From Betaproteobacteria bacterium (GTDB taxonomy: Bacteria; Pseudomonadota; Gammaproteobacteria; Burkholderiales; Rhodocyclaceae): a stretch of 32,190 nt of DNA. The stretch lies in the NCBI GenBank assembly GCA_009780885.1, contig WQZF01000027.1:1-32190 (forward strand), read 5' to 3'. Of this stretch, positions 16,399-26,258 are shown in pieces (position 1 is the stretch's first letter; each line of letters opens with the position of its first letter). The notes below the pieces were generated by a model. The model was not told the DNA's origin. It did no database searches and saw only the letters and a program-made list of their open reading frames with translations. The position numbers and the translations under genes are program-made.

Positions 16399-19008
16399 TT
16401 GCATAACACCGACATTTCCGCGCATACGCCGATGATGCAGCAATATCTGCGCCTGAAGGCGAAGCATCCCGAAACCCTGCTGTTGTACCGCATGGGCGAT
16501 TTTTACGAACTCTTTTTCGAGGACGCCGAACGCGCGGCGCGGCTTCTGGACATCACGCTGACCACGCGCGGGCAATCGGCGGGGATGCCGATCAAAATGG
16601 CCGGTGTGCCGTATCACGCGCTGGAGCAATACCTGGCGCGGCTCTTGAAGCTCGGCGAATCGGCGGTGATCTGTGAGCAGATCGGCGATCCGGCTCCGGG
16701 CAAGGGACCGATGGAACGCGCAATCACGCGCATCATCACCCCCGGCACGCTGACCGACGCTTCCCTGCTCGACGAGAAGCGCGACACGCTGCTGCTGGCC
16801 CTGGTCGAGCAGAAAGGCCGTTTCGGGCTGGCCTGGCTCAACCTCGCCAACGGCGAAATGCGGATCGCCGAAACGACCGAAACCAAAATCGCAGCGACCC
16901 TGGAGCGCATCCGTCCGGCCGAAATCGTGCTGCCGGAGAGCTATCAGCTTCCCGCTTCCCTTGCCCTGCTTTCCAATTCCGCCCTCGCCTTCGCCCGCCG
17001 TCCCGACTGGCAGTTCGACACCGAATCGGCCACGCGCGCGCTGACGGCGCAATTCAGGGTTGCCTCGCTTTCCTCCTTCGGCGCGGACGAACCCGCGTTC
17101 GCCCCCGCCATTGCCGCCGCCGGCGCATTGCTCGCCTACGCGCAGGCGACGCAGACGCAGACGCTCCCGCACGTGCAAGGGCTGAAAGTCGAGCGCGAGA
17201 GCATGTATCTGGGGCTGGACAGCGCCACCCGCCGCAATCTCGAACTCACCGAAACCCTGCGCGGCGAATCGTCGCCGACCCTCTTTTCCCTGCTCGATCT
17301 CTGCGTCACCTCTGCCGGTTCGCGCTTCCTGCGGCACGCCCTGCATCATCCCTTCGCCGACCCGGAACCGGCGGCGGCGCGTCACGCGGCCATTGCGGCG
17401 CTGCTGGAAGACGGCGCGCAATCGCTGACAGCCTTGCGGAAGGCGATGAAAGGCTTTGCCGACATCGAACGCATTTCCGGACGCATCGCGCTCGGCAGCG
17501 CCCGCCCGCGCGACCTTTCCGGCCTGCGCGACAGCCTCGCGCGCCTGGACGAATTGCGTGCGCCGCTGACCGAACGCCTCCGCGAATCCGCGCCCCTGCT
17601 CGAAAAACTGCACTCCGCGCTGGAAACGCCCACCGTGGAACTGGAACTGCTGGAACGCGCCCTCTTCCCCGAACCGGCGGCGCTGATCCGCGATGGAGGC
17701 GTAATCAACGAAGGGTTCGACGCCGAACTCGACGAACTGCGCGCGATCAACGATCACTGCGGCGACTTCCTGATCGAAATGGAAACCCGCGAACGCCAGC
17801 GCACCGGGATTCCCAACCTCAAGGTCGAATTCAACCGCGTGCATGGCTTCTACATCGAAGTCACGAACCTCAATCTGGACAGGGTGCCCGACGACTATCG
17901 CCGCCGCCAAACCCTCAAAAACGCGGAGCGCTACATCACCCCGGAACTCAAGACTTTCGAGGACAAGGCGCTTTCGGCGCAGGAAAGCGCGCTGGCGCGG
18001 GAAAAATCGCTCTACGACGGGCTGTTGCAAAGCTTGCAGCCGGAAGTGCCGCGCTTGCTCTCCATCGCCCGCGCCGCCGCAGAGGCCGATTTCCTCGGCG
18101 CGCTGGCGCAGGCCGCATTGGCGCGCGACTACTGCCGCCCCGAATTCGCCGCCGATCCCGGCATCCTCATCGAAAGCGGGCGGCATCCGGTCGTCGAGGA
18201 TCAACTGCGAATCCAGGGCGAGCCTTTCATCGCCAACGACATCGCGCTGGACTTTTCAAGGCGGATGCTCCTCGTCACCGGCCCGAACATGGGCGGAAAA
18301 TCGACGTACATGCGCCAGATCGCGCTGATCGCGCTGATGGCCCGCGTCGGCGCCTTCGTTCCCGCCAGGCGAGCCGTTTTCGGCCCGATGGACGCGGTCT
18401 TCACGCGCGTCGGCGCTTCCGACGACCTCGCTTCCGGGCGCTCCACCTTCATGGTCGAAATGACCGAATCGGCCACGATCCTGCACCACGCGACCGAAAA
18501 AAGCCTCGTCCTGATGGACGAAGTCGGGCGCGGCACCTCGACCTTCGACGGCATGGCGCTGGCCTTCGCCATCTGCCGCCACCTGCTCGAAAAAAACCGC
18601 TGCCTGACCCTCTTCGCCACCCACTATTTCGAGCTGACCCTGCTCGCCAACGAATATCCGCCGCTTGCAAACGTGCATCTGGACGCGGTCGAGCACAACG
18701 ACCGGATCGTTTTCCTGCACGCCGTCGAATCCGGCCCGGCCAACCAGAGCTACGGCATCCAGGTCGCCGCGCTGGCCGGCATCCCCGCCTCCGTCGTCAA
18801 GGCGGCAAAGCGTCAACTCCGCGAATTCGAGCAACGCGCCGCGATCAACCCGCTCCAACCCGACCTCTTCGCCAACCCGCCGAATCCTTCCCCGGAACCC
18901 GCCCCCCACCCCGCCCTCACCCGCCTCGCCGCGCTCGACCCCGACCAGTTGAGCCCCAAACAGGCGCTGGAGGCGATTTATGCGTTGAAGGGGATGCTGG
19001 AGGAATGA
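16399..19008 (+). CDS. mutS: DNA mismatch repair ATPase MutS
   Basis: Recognises mismatches and small loops and recruits MutL. The 869 residues are close to the family norm. The mismatch-reading Phe-x-Glu is F35-Y-E37 ([15 protein letters not shown]). Connector, lever and clamp domains follow. The ATPase has Walker [10 protein letters not shown] (628-636), Walker [17 protein letters not shown] with D707 and E708, and [10 protein letters not shown]. The last ~30 residues ([20 protein letters not shown] and on) form the helix-rich tetramerisation tail. No ATG fits. TTG 16399 has GGGAG 8 nt upstream and is preferred over TTG 16381. The 3' end is duplicated at 26259-26360. An ~80-bp AT-rich element sits directly upstream. 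Confidence 0.95.
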   Translation: MHNTDISAHTPMMQQYLRLKAKHPETLLLYRMGDFYELFFEDAERAARLLDITLTTRGQSAGMPIKMAGVPYHALEQYLARLLKLGESAVICEQIGDPAPGKGPMERAITRIITPGTLTDASLLDEKRDTLLLALVEQKGRFGLAWLNLANGEMRIAETTETKIAATLERIRPAEIVLPESYQLPASLALLSNSALAFARRPDWQFDTESATRALTAQFRVASLSSFGADEPAFAPAIAAAGALLAYAQATQTQTLPHVQGLKVERESMYLGLDSATRRNLELTETLRGESSPTLFSLLDLCVTSAGSRFLRHALHHPFADPEPAAARHAAIAALLEDGAQSLTALRKAMKGFADIERISGRIALGSARPRDLSGLRDSLARLDELRAPLTERLRESAPLLEKLHSALETPTVELELLERALFPEPAALIRDGGVINEGFDAELDELRAINDHCGDFLIEMETRERQRTGIPNLKVEFNRVHGFYIEVTNLNLDRVPDDYRRRQTLKNAERYITPELKTFEDKALSAQESALAREKSLYDGLLQSLQPEVPRLLSIARAAAEADFLGALAQAALARDYCRPEFAADPGILIESGRHPVVEDQLRIQGEPFIANDIALDFSRRMLLVTGPNMGGKSTYMRQIALIALMARVGAFVPARRAVFGPMDAVFTRVGASDDLASGRSTFMVEMTESATILHHATEKSLVLMDEVGRGTSTFDGMALAFAICRHLLEKNRCLTLFATHYFELTLLANEYPPLANVHLDAVEHNDRIVFLHAVESGPANQSYGIQVAALAGIPASVVKAAKRQLREFEQRAAINPLQPDLFANPPNPSPEPAPHPALTRLAALDPDQLSPKQALEAIYALKGMLEE

Positions 19009-19024
19009 TTGGACAAATATCCCG

Positions 19025-19639
19025 TTACGTGAGGATCGCCTCCACGCCTGAAATGAAGTTCCGAAAGCTCCCTGAACGGTTGACGGCGAGTTCCATGTGC
19101 GGTGCAATGCGACGCGCGGCGTCTATCTTCGGAAAATTGCTTTTATAGATGCCGTTCTTCTTCAAAAAACGGTGCAGAGATTCCCAAGTCCCTCCATTGT
19201 CGGGATTGCGGAATATCCCGACAGCAGGATCGATTTTTGGCAAACTGCTGAAAGCCTTTCGGAGCGCTGCCGGGTCGCCGATGAACCACGACTCCAATTC
19301 CTCAACCACTATCCGGTTCAAGACCCGGAAATGCCCATTGGGATCCGGGGAGGTTTTGGTCGGCAAGCCGGCATCGCCAGCCATCCTTTCAAGCTCTCTT
19401 TTTAATCTTTCGCAATCGTCGCTATCACGATCCACCAGCACGACGATGCGGATATGCTCGCCGCTTTCAATACGCTTCCGATAGCCGGCAAGCCGGGAAG
19501 GAAGGACTTTGAGCAGTCTGGATTTACTCCCCAGATTGAGTATTTTGGCGCGTCCCCTGCCTCTTGTTATTTTGGGCAACAAATGCCGTAATGCCTCCTC
19601 GGCAGAGGGTTCCTCGACCAGAACTTCAAGTTGAATCAT
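19025..19639 (-). CDS. DUF4276 (TOPRIM-like) protein paired with an AAA ATPase
   Basis: A 204-residue protein of the DUF4276 family. The fold-defining marks resemble a TOPRIM metal site: a Glu in the first strand ([15 protein letters not shown]9/E10), the DxD D70-R-D72 after a hydrophobic strand ([13 protein letters not shown]), and [10 protein letters not shown] (113-122), which is characteristic of this group. ATG 19639 overlaps the stop of the upstream ATPase gene (ATGA), so the two proteins are made together. Such ATPase plus TOPRIM partners are the logic of OLD, Gabija and PARIS-type anti-phage systems, where the ATPase controls a TOPRIM nuclease. By analogy this is the effector, but that is inference. 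Its stop is 16 nt from the convergent mutS stop. Confidence 0.8.
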   Translation of the reverse strand: MIQLEVLVEEPSAEEALRHLLPKITRGRGRAKILNLGSKSRLLKVLPSRLAGYRKRIESGEHIRIVVLVDRDSDDCERLKRELERMAGDAGLPTKTSPDPNGHFRVLNRIVVEELESWFIGDPAALRKAFSSLPKIDPAVGIFRNPDNGGTWESLHRFLKKNGIYKSNFPKIDAARRIAPHMELAVNRSGSFRNFISGVEAILT

Positions 19640-20841
19640 CCCTGATCCCCTGATGACAAGGGATCGCCAACATCGAAATGACCTTCCATCCATAGTTCTC
19701 CAAGGGTGGCTCCTTGCTCAAGAAAAGCCTGCATCCCCGGAATATCGCTCAGACGGCGCACTCGCGTATAGCCATCCTTGGTACGGTAAAGCATTCGTAC
19801 CTCTGTTGAACGCAACCGGTCGATGAAAAATGGCGAGTGCGTAGTAACAATGAGTTGTGTGCGCTCGGAGGCCTGCTGGCATTCTTCGGCAAGCTCGGGC
19901 AACAGCCGGGGATGGAGATAGTTTTCTGGTTCCTCGATACCAATCAATTGCGGCGGGTTCGGGTCGTAGAGCACAGTAAGGTAGGCCAGCATCTTCAAGG
20001 TACCGTCCGAAACGAAACGCGAAAGCACAGGAGTGGAAAAAGGCGCATCCTTGACCAGCAGCAATAGCCGGCTATCCTGCAAAACCTGCGCTTCTACCTT
20101 CTCGATACGGGGAATGCGCCGGCGCAAAGTCTCAAAAATCTGCTCCAGCCGCTCAGGCTGCTGTTCGCGCAGGTACTGAATGACATTGGGCAAATTACTC
20201 CCGGTGGGCGACAAACGTTCTTCCGCTCCCGCTTCAGGATTACCGCGTGCGGCGTTTGCCGACAGATAGGAGAGATGCCATCCGGTGATGAAACTGCGAA
20301 GGGCGATGACGCGAGGATTTTCCGCCAACATCCCCAAGGTGTTAACAGCCAGAACGTCCGGGCCGGAGAGGGGTTTTTCGATACGCTTATCCTTAGCTTC
20401 CGGGGCTTCTCCGGTAATCACCTCACCTTTCCCGTACTCATATTTGAGAAAGTAAAAAGGAGCCGCCGGGTGGCCACGTTTCCAACGCAGAAACTCCCGC
20501 TTTACTACAGGGGCTCCTGTTTGCTCTTCAATTTCCAGATGATAGGTAATCAGGGGAGAATCAGGCTTTTCGCGGTACTGAAGCTCGATGACAATTGCCC
20601 CTTCCTGATCGCGGCTGCGCAACTCTCGAAACCGCCCGCGCCGATCCCACGCCTTGCGTAAACCATCAGAAAAACACTCCGACAGAAAAGCAAAGACATC
20701 GAATACCGTGGACTTGCCGCTGCCGTTCGGTCCAAGCAGCACCGTCAACGGCGTTATTTTTTCCAGAGTAATCTCCTTCAGGGCACGGTAGTTACGCACA
20801 CGCAAGCTCTCAATGCGCGGGGGGTGCGATGTTTCAGCCAT
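19636..20841 (-). CDS. AAA_21/RecF-like ABC-type ATPase, partner of DUF4276
   Basis: A 401-residue ATPase with a split ABC-type head. [32 protein letters not shown] contains Walker A at 37-45. [16 protein letters not shown] (276-291) is the signature-like region. [12 protein letters not shown] (300-311) carries Walker B with the catalytic Glu, and [11 protein letters not shown] (333-343) the His switch. A middle part of about 200 residues replaces a coiled coil. No TOPRIM domain is fused, in contrast to OLD proteins; the coupled DUF4276 gene appears to supply it. ATG 20841 follows GGAGAAAATTC. It is encoded next to a type I restriction-modification set, in a block bounded by mutS 3'-end repeats. 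Nucleotide sensing of phage infection is a plausible role, unproven. Confidence 0.85.
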   Translation of the reverse strand: MAETSHPPRIESLRVRNYRALKEITLEKITPLTVLLGPNGSGKSTVFDVFAFLSECFSDGLRKAWDRRGRFRELRSRDQEGAIVIELQYREKPDSPLITYHLEIEEQTGAPVVKREFLRWKRGHPAAPFYFLKYEYGKGEVITGEAPEAKDKRIEKPLSGPDVLAVNTLGMLAENPRVIALRSFITGWHLSYLSANAARGNPEAGAEERLSPTGSNLPNVIQYLREQQPERLEQIFETLRRRIPRIEKVEAQVLQDSRLLLLVKDAPFSTPVLSRFVSDGTLKMLAYLTVLYDPNPPQLIGIEEPENYLHPRLLPELAEECQQASERTQLIVTTHSPFFIDRLRSTEVRMLYRTKDGYTRVRRLSDIPGMQAFLEQGATLGELWMEGHFDVGDPLSSGDQG

Positions 20842-20939
20842 GAATTTTCTCCAAAAATTGCTCGATTTCGGCGATATGCGGGAAAGTATAGCCTCCACCC
20901 GCTTGTTTTCTGGTGTTCCTTGCGCTCACCCCAAGTGAT

Positions 20940-21019
20940 AATTTTCTAAATTTGGATAAAGAATTCATTGATATATATAACTACAATAGCGAACAATTAT
21001 TTAAGTAATTTAGAAAATT
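20940..21019 (+). repeat. ~80-bp AT-rich inverted-terminus element, copy 4
   Basis: Termini AATTTTCTAAATTT (20940-20953) and AATTTAGAAAATT (21007-21019). The core AACTACAATAGCGAACAATT and right half TTATTTAAGTAATTTAG match the other copies. Unlike them it does not lead into a gene start: it lies between the stop of the HsdMS gene and the start of the ATPase gene and points towards the HsdMS 3' end. Confidence 0.85.
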
Positions 21020-21043
21020 GGAATTTGTTCCAGGCGATGCCGC

Positions 21044-23560
21044 CTATTCCCCCCAGACTCGGGCGAGGGAGGACTGGATTTTCCTTTCCATTCGCGCGAT
21101 CAACTCGCGGTTTGCCGCCACGAGGGCTTGTTCGGCTTCGATTTCGGCGACGATGGCGTGTTGGGTTGAGAGGGGTGGGAGGGGGATTTTCAACGAAAGA
21201 AGCTGTGTCTTTGAAATGTTTTTCATGCTTCCGCTTGTTCCTCCGCAAAGTCCACTGATACGTTGCCGGTATTCATCGGATGCCAATATTGTTTGAAGAT
21301 AACGAACTTCAACATCTGTTCGGGAAATAACAGTTTGCCAAAGTCGATCCGGTAAAAACAGATTTGGATAATCCGCGCTCACATAGGCATTCGCACCAAC
21401 CAAGGTTTCCGTGTTCATTCGGCTTATGATAATGCTATTACGCTTTACAGAGCATTTCACCCTACTTACTTCATCCGGAATTACGGCTTTATGTTCATCG
21501 GGCTGGAATATTCCCGTTGTGACACAACTTGTCTTTAATATTCCAATTTCACCAATAATAGATACTCTACTCTCCGAATTTACACTCACCCCTGATTCAA
21601 GTTCATCAATAACTTCTTTTAACTCTACTATCGGCCAGTCAGGATCAACAGAAATATGCGGTCGATAGTTATCATCGACCGCGCGGGCGCCGTCGATGAC
21701 TTTCTGGTAGCCCTCGATTTCTGCCACTATTTCCTTTTGAACTTCCAGCGGCGGGAGGGGGATTTGGAGTTCACGGATAATTTTTTGTGAGATATTTGGC
21801 TGCGCTCCTCCGCCGGCCAAACGAACAAGCATTTGTTTATTAGATTTAAGAAGCAGATAGAGAAAATCTGAGCAAAGACTCTCATTCGGAGTAATTCCAC
21901 ACACAGCCTGGTTCGTTGCTGCCCGAATACGCAATATCCCTACTTCGCCAGCGGTTGCGCCATACATTGCGACAAGCACAGTGTTCGGCTGAAATATTTT
22001 CGCTGAAGAATTTTTTAATCCAGCCTCAGTAATAAACATTTCAGAATGGAAAACTTCGCCTTGAGAAATTTCTCCACTGCGCAGCCAAGGTATCGTTCCT
22101 CCTTCATAGTAGGGTGCATGTCCACTCTTTGGCGTTCCTCCTGAAGATGTAGAGCAAACATCTTCTATTTTGAGCAGTGGGAACTTATGCGCACGATTTC
22201 CACCCTCCTTATACCTCTCCCCGCTCAAATTGAATTCCCCGTTCGCCGCAATCTTTTCCTTCGGCACCACCAGCCCGGTCACGAGCGGCATTTCGTTTGC
22301 CGCGCCCCCGGCGCGTAGCACGTCGAGCCAGATTTTTACCTCCTCCAGCACCTGCGGGAGGTCGTTTTTGTCGATCGGGCGGCGCTGGGCGCCGAGGTTG
22401 TAGCCGTCGTTTTCGACCTTGAAGAAGGCGATGTTCTTCGCCTGCTTCGCAAGGCTTTTGTCGAAGATGAGGATGCTGGTCTTGACCCCGGAATAGGGAT
22501 TGAAACAGCCGGCAGGCAGGGAGATGACGGCGACGAGATGGTTCTCGACGAGCATTTTCCGCAGGTCTTTGTAGGCGGTCTGGCTCTGAAAGATGATGCC
22601 TTCGGGGACGATGATTCCGGCGCGGCCTTTGGGGCTGAGGTGTTCGGCCATGTAGTCGACGAAAAGGACTTCGCTGCGCTTGGCCTGGATGGAGAAACGC
22701 CGGTGCGGGCGGATGCCGCCTTTCGGAGACATGAAGGGCGGGTTGGCGAGGATCACGTCGGCAAACTCGTTCCAGCGTTCTTCCTGCGTGAGGGTGTCGT
22801 ACTCGAAGATGTGGGGCGTGGGAAAACCGTGCAGGTAGAGGTTGACCAGCGAGAGACGCACCATGTCGGGCGAGATGTCGTAGCCCTTGATGTTTTGGGC
22901 AAGCCGCCCCCGGTCTGCGGGGCTGAGGGTGGTGTTCCCCTTTTTGTCCGTGTTCGCGCGCTGGATGTGCTTGTAGGCGGAAATCAAAAAGCCTGCCGTT
23001 CCGCACGCGGGGTCGAGGATGCTTTCATCCTTGCGGGGCTGGAGGATTTCAACGATGAAGTCGATGATGTGGCGCGGGGTGCGGAATTGCCCGGCGTCGC
23101 CCTGCGCCCCAAGGACGGAAAGAAGGTATTCAAAGGCATCGCCCAGGCGCTCAGAGTGATCGTAGGTAAAGCCGTCGATCGTCTTGAGGAAACTCCTGAG
23201 GGTTTCGGGGTCGCGGTAGGGAAGATAGGCGTTTTTGAAGATGTCCCGGAAGAGCGGCGGCAGGTTGCTGTTTTCCGTCATCCGGTTGACGCCTTCTGCA
23301 TAGAGGTTGAGCGCCTCGAACCCGCCCAGGCCGGAACGCATGAGTTTGGCCCAGCCGTAACGTGCAAAGTCGCCGCTGAAGAATTTCCTCTTGCCGCCCA
23401 GTTCCTCGGACTCGGCGTCCATGTCGTCCATGAATTTGTAGATGAGCGCAATGGTGATCTGTTCCACCTGCGATTTGGGGTCGGGCACCTTGCCCACGAG
23501 AATGTCGCGGGCGGTGTCGATGCGGCGTCTTGTTTCGGTGTCGAGCATGTCGGGGGCCAT
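21044..23560 (-). CDS. Fused type I restriction-modification HsdM-HsdS protein
   Basis: An 838-residue fusion of methyltransferase and specificity subunits. The HsdM_N helical domain (about 10-140) and N6-adenine methylase (about 145-445) have motif I DPACGTAGF (183-191) and motif IV NPPF (273-276). After NLSGERY (about 444-450), where separate HsdM proteins end, an HsdS unit begins. It has TRD1 (about 458-598), central conserved region (PLPPLEVQKEIVAEIEGYQKVI-like, about 601-622), TRD2 (about 643-790) and distal repeat (PLPPLSTQHAIVAEIEAEQA-like). Both TRDs are intact, so a bipartite recognition site is expected. The TRD-coding stretches are visibly more AT-rich than the methylase part, as expected for exchanged recognition domains. 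GGGAGG lies 7 nt before ATG 23560. HsdR is encoded 73 nt upstream. Confidence 0.92.
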   Translation of the reverse strand: MAPDMLDTETRRRIDTARDILVGKVPDPKSQVEQITIALIYKFMDDMDAESEELGGKRKFFSGDFARYGWAKLMRSGLGGFEALNLYAEGVNRMTENSNLPPLFRDIFKNAYLPYRDPETLRSFLKTIDGFTYDHSERLGDAFEYLLSVLGAQGDAGQFRTPRHIIDFIVEILQPRKDESILDPACGTAGFLISAYKHIQRANTDKKGNTTLSPADRGRLAQNIKGYDISPDMVRLSLVNLYLHGFPTPHIFEYDTLTQEERWNEFADVILANPPFMSPKGGIRPHRRFSIQAKRSEVLFVDYMAEHLSPKGRAGIIVPEGIIFQSQTAYKDLRKMLVENHLVAVISLPAGCFNPYSGVKTSILIFDKSLAKQAKNIAFFKVENDGYNLGAQRRPIDKNDLPQVLEEVKIWLDVLRAGGAANEMPLVTGLVVPKEKIAANGEFNLSGERYKEGGNRAHKFPLLKIEDVCSTSSGGTPKSGHAPYYEGGTIPWLRSGEISQGEVFHSEMFITEAGLKNSSAKIFQPNTVLVAMYGATAGEVGILRIRAATNQAVCGITPNESLCSDFLYLLLKSNKQMLVRLAGGGAQPNISQKIIRELQIPLPPLEVQKEIVAEIEGYQKVIDGARAVDDNYRPHISVDPDWPIVELKEVIDELESGVSVNSESRVSIIGEIGILKTSCVTTGIFQPDEHKAVIPDEVSRVKCSVKRNSIIISRMNTETLVGANAYVSADYPNLFLPDRLWQTVISRTDVEVRYLQTILASDEYRQRISGLCGGTSGSMKNISKTQLLSLKIPLPPLSTQHAIVAEIEAEQALVAANRELIARMERKIQSSLARVWGE

Positions 23561-23566
23561 TCAAGC

Positions 23567-23617
23567 CCTCCCCCTGGAGGGAGAGGTGGCGCGCAGCGCC
23601 GGTGTGGGGAGAGGGGG
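23567..23617. repeat. GC-rich palindromic spacer between hsdR and hsdMS
   Basis: The 73-nt gap is mostly hairpin-forming: CCCTCC/GGAGGG, GGCGC-GCA-GCGCC (23588-23600), and CTCCCC-like runs facing GGGGAGAGG. It has the look of a dispersed CTCTCCCC-type repeat. The HsdMS ribosome binding site lies at its edge. Confidence 0.4.
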
Positions 23618-23633
23618 AAAGGTGTCGGGAATG

Positions 23634-26174
23634 TCAGGCGGCAAACTGGTTCAATGAAACGTAATCCTTGATGTAGTCGGGAATCGCCTTGCGGTATTTC
23701 TCCGGAACGGCCTTGTAGTCGCGGAGGGAAAAAACGGGGTTGGTGCTGAGGTCGGTGAACTCCCCGGTTTCGATGATGTGCCGTATCTGGTCGTTGCTGG
23801 CGTAGGCTTCAAAGTACGCGCGCATGACGGGGATCGCCTCGGCTTCCCCGGGGTCGGGTTTGTAGTCGGCGACGAATTTGGAGAATTCTTCTTCGAGGAC
23901 TTCAGCCCTGGATTTGAGGCGGGGGATGAGGTTGAAGATGAGCTCCAGGATTTCGCGGATATTGATGCGACGATCCACGCTGACGGATTTGCGGAGTTTT
24001 TCGAGCGTGTAGTATTCGGCGGGTTTGTCGAAGAGGTTCTTGTTGACGTGCTCGACGGCCCGATCCCACTGGCCCGCCTCGACATAGCCGGCAAGCTGCC
24101 GGTCTTCTCGGGCGCGGTTTGCGAAGTTTGCGAAAAGTTCGCGGTCGATGCGCATTCCCTCGTATCCGATGATCTCTTCCTTGACCGAGGAAAGGATGTC
24201 GCCGCCCGTGTGTTCGTAAACAAAGGGAATGCCCTCTTCCCCGCCGCCGCCGCTGCCTTCCCCGCTGCCCTGCCGGGGCCTGGGCAGTTTGAGGACTTCG
24301 TCGTAGTTGAATTTTTCCTCGAAATATTCGCAGTTGCCGAAGAAATCGAAAAGCTTGAAGGCGGTTTTCTTCGGGGCTTTCACATTTTCCTTTTGCGCCT
24401 CGTCGAGAAACTCTTCGCGGAAATCGTGCTGCCGGGTTCCGCGCCCCTTGATCTGGACGAAATCGGTAGGCGAAAAGATGGGACGGAAAAGGCCGAGGTT
24501 GAGAATGTCGGTGCAGTCGTAGCCGGTGGTCATCATGCCGACGGTGACGCAGACGCGGGCCTTGCTGGTTTTGTAGAAGGGAAGGAAGTTCGCGGAACCG
24601 AGGAGTTTGTTGTCGGCGAAGTTGATCGTCATCTGCTGCGCGCCATCGACCTGCGAGGTGACTTGCGCTGCAAAATCGGATTGGTATTTTCCGGGATACA
24701 TGCGGTCGGCGATCTGGTTGAAGATTTGCGCCAGCTTGGCGGCATGGTTCTGGCTGACGGCGAAGACGATGGATTTGCCAATCTCGCCGCTGATGGGGTC
24801 TCGCAGCGCGTTTTCGAGAAAGGTCTTGCAGAAAAGCTGGTTGGTGGCTTCCGAAACAAAGCCTTTTTCAAAATCGCCTTGATTGAAGCTTTCTTCCTGT
24901 TCCGCGCCCTCTTCTTCCCGGAATGTAACGATGAACCCCTTGTCCGAAAGCAACTGGGTGGTGATATTGCTGCGGGCGTCCACGACCGTGGGATTGATGA
25001 GGAAGCCGTCCTTTACGCCGTCGAGCAGCGAGTAACGGAAGGTGGGTTGACCGTCGTCACAGCCGAAGGTGCGGTAGGTATCGAGCAGGATGCGGCGCTC
25101 GACTTCGCGCGGGTCGTTCGCGGCGCGGTTTTGGGCGCCGGCGTTTTTGAGGTAATCGCGGGGCGTGGCCGTAAGGCCGAGTTTGTAGCCGACGAAATAC
25201 TCAAACACGGCGCGGGCGTTGCCGCCGATGGAGCGATGCGCTTCGTCGGAAATCACGAGGTCGAAATCGGTCGGCGAAAAAAGGCGCTGGTGTTTGTTGT
25301 CGAAGAGCAGGGATTGCACCGTGCTGACGACGATTTCGGCACCCTGCCATTCGCCGCGCTTTTCCTTGTAGATAACGGTCGTATAGTCGTTGGAAAGGAT
25401 TTTCTTGAAAGCCTTCTCCGCCTGGGTTTCCAGTTCGAGACGATCCACCAGAAAGAGAACGCGCCGTGCATTGCCGGTGCGCAGGAACAATTTGATGATG
25501 CCGGCGGCAGTCAGCGTTTTGCCGGTTCCGGTCGCCATTTCAAGCAGGAAACGCTCGCTGCCGCGTTCTACCGCCTTCTGAATGGCGACGATGGCGCGTT
25601 GCTGGTAGGGGCGGAGGAAACGCAAGCCGTTGGCCTTGATGAAAGCCGCGCGTTCGGCTTCGTTTTTCCAGGCCGCATCGGAGGCGTAATTCGGCTTCTG
25701 CGTGAGCGCGATGTAATCTTCCGCGACCATTTCCCCAACGAGCCGTTTGGTGTCGGGGATGGCCTTTTGGTAGCCCGCCACCGAATCCGGCCTAGGGAAA
25801 GCAATGATGGCGTAGGGGTTTCCGTGTTCGAGATCCCAGAAATAATGGAGGTTGCCGTTGGAAAGAATGATGAAACGGCAATTTTTCGATCGGGCGTATT
25901 TCCGCGCCTGTTCCTTGGCGGAAAGCGGGTTGATGTGCTCCGCCTTGGCTTCGAGGACGATGAAGGGAAACCCCTTTTCATTGAGCAGCAAGTAATCGAT
26001 GAAGCCCTTCGAGATTTTCTCGAAATTATCGCCAAGCTCGTCCAACGCCTGCTTCGTGAAGGTAGCGCCCGATTCGAGCTGAATATTGGCAGGCCCGTTC
26101 GCATCCGGAAAAAAACGCCAGCCCGCCGCTTCGAGCAGTTTGTTGATCTTGATTCGGGCAGCGGCTTCTTTCAT
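23634..26174 (-). CDS. hsdR: Type I restriction enzyme R subunit
   Basis: The ATP-dependent DNA translocase and endonuclease of a type I system, 846 residues. The N-terminal nuclease has D60 (FIDYLLL), E75-A-K77 (VLEAKAE) and Q89-x-x-x-Y93, a PD-(D/E)XK fold with the type I QxxxY motif. The helicase motor has Walker A MATGTGKT (214-221), DEAH (310-313, VISDEAHRS) and motif VI QIKGRGTRQHD. The C-terminal part (EEFSKFVADYKPDPGEAE on) resembles the EcoEI_R C-terminal domain. ATG 26174 begins the first conserved helix (KEAAARIKINKLLEAAGW). The upstream open frame runs through the mutS remnant and is not coding. It precedes the HsdMS fusion on the same strand, so R and MS should be one transcript. 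All key residues are present. Confidence 0.93.
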   Translation of the reverse strand: MKEAAARIKINKLLEAAGWRFFPDANGPANIQLESGATFTKQALDELGDNFEKISKGFIDYLLLNEKGFPFIVLEAKAEHINPLSAKEQARKYARSKNCRFIILSNGNLHYFWDLEHGNPYAIIAFPRPDSVAGYQKAIPDTKRLVGEMVAEDYIALTQKPNYASDAAWKNEAERAAFIKANGLRFLRPYQQRAIVAIQKAVERGSERFLLEMATGTGKTLTAAGIIKLFLRTGNARRVLFLVDRLELETQAEKAFKKILSNDYTTVIYKEKRGEWQGAEIVVSTVQSLLFDNKHQRLFSPTDFDLVISDEAHRSIGGNARAVFEYFVGYKLGLTATPRDYLKNAGAQNRAANDPREVERRILLDTYRTFGCDDGQPTFRYSLLDGVKDGFLINPTVVDARSNITTQLLSDKGFIVTFREEEGAEQEESFNQGDFEKGFVSEATNQLFCKTFLENALRDPISGEIGKSIVFAVSQNHAAKLAQIFNQIADRMYPGKYQSDFAAQVTSQVDGAQQMTINFADNKLLGSANFLPFYKTSKARVCVTVGMMTTGYDCTDILNLGLFRPIFSPTDFVQIKGRGTRQHDFREEFLDEAQKENVKAPKKTAFKLFDFFGNCEYFEEKFNYDEVLKLPRPRQGSGEGSGGGGEEGIPFVYEHTGGDILSSVKEEIIGYEGMRIDRELFANFANRAREDRQLAGYVEAGQWDRAVEHVNKNLFDKPAEYYTLEKLRKSVSVDRRINIREILELIFNLIPRLKSRAEVLEEEFSKFVADYKPDPGEAEAIPVMRAYFEAYASNDQIRHIIETGEFTDLSTNPVFSLRDYKAVPEKYRKAIPDYIKDYVSLNQFAA

Positions 26175-26258
26175 ACCGATACAGGGAGAAGGATCAAAGG
26201 GATGAATACTAACCTGTATGACAGGATTCGAGCGATTCTGATTCAAGACTGAACACTT

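Noticed and set aside
16363-18204. 613-codon minus-strand open frame opposite mutS
   Set aside because: Shadow of mutS in GC-rich DNA; composition is not protein-like and no start context is present.
20842-20939. Small gene between the ATPase start and AT-rich copy 4
   Set aside because: No start with a ribosome site and no frame of useful length.
23778-26252. 824-codon plus-strand open frame opposite hsdR
   Set aside because: Antisense of an hsdR with complete motifs; the translation is low in recognisable structure.
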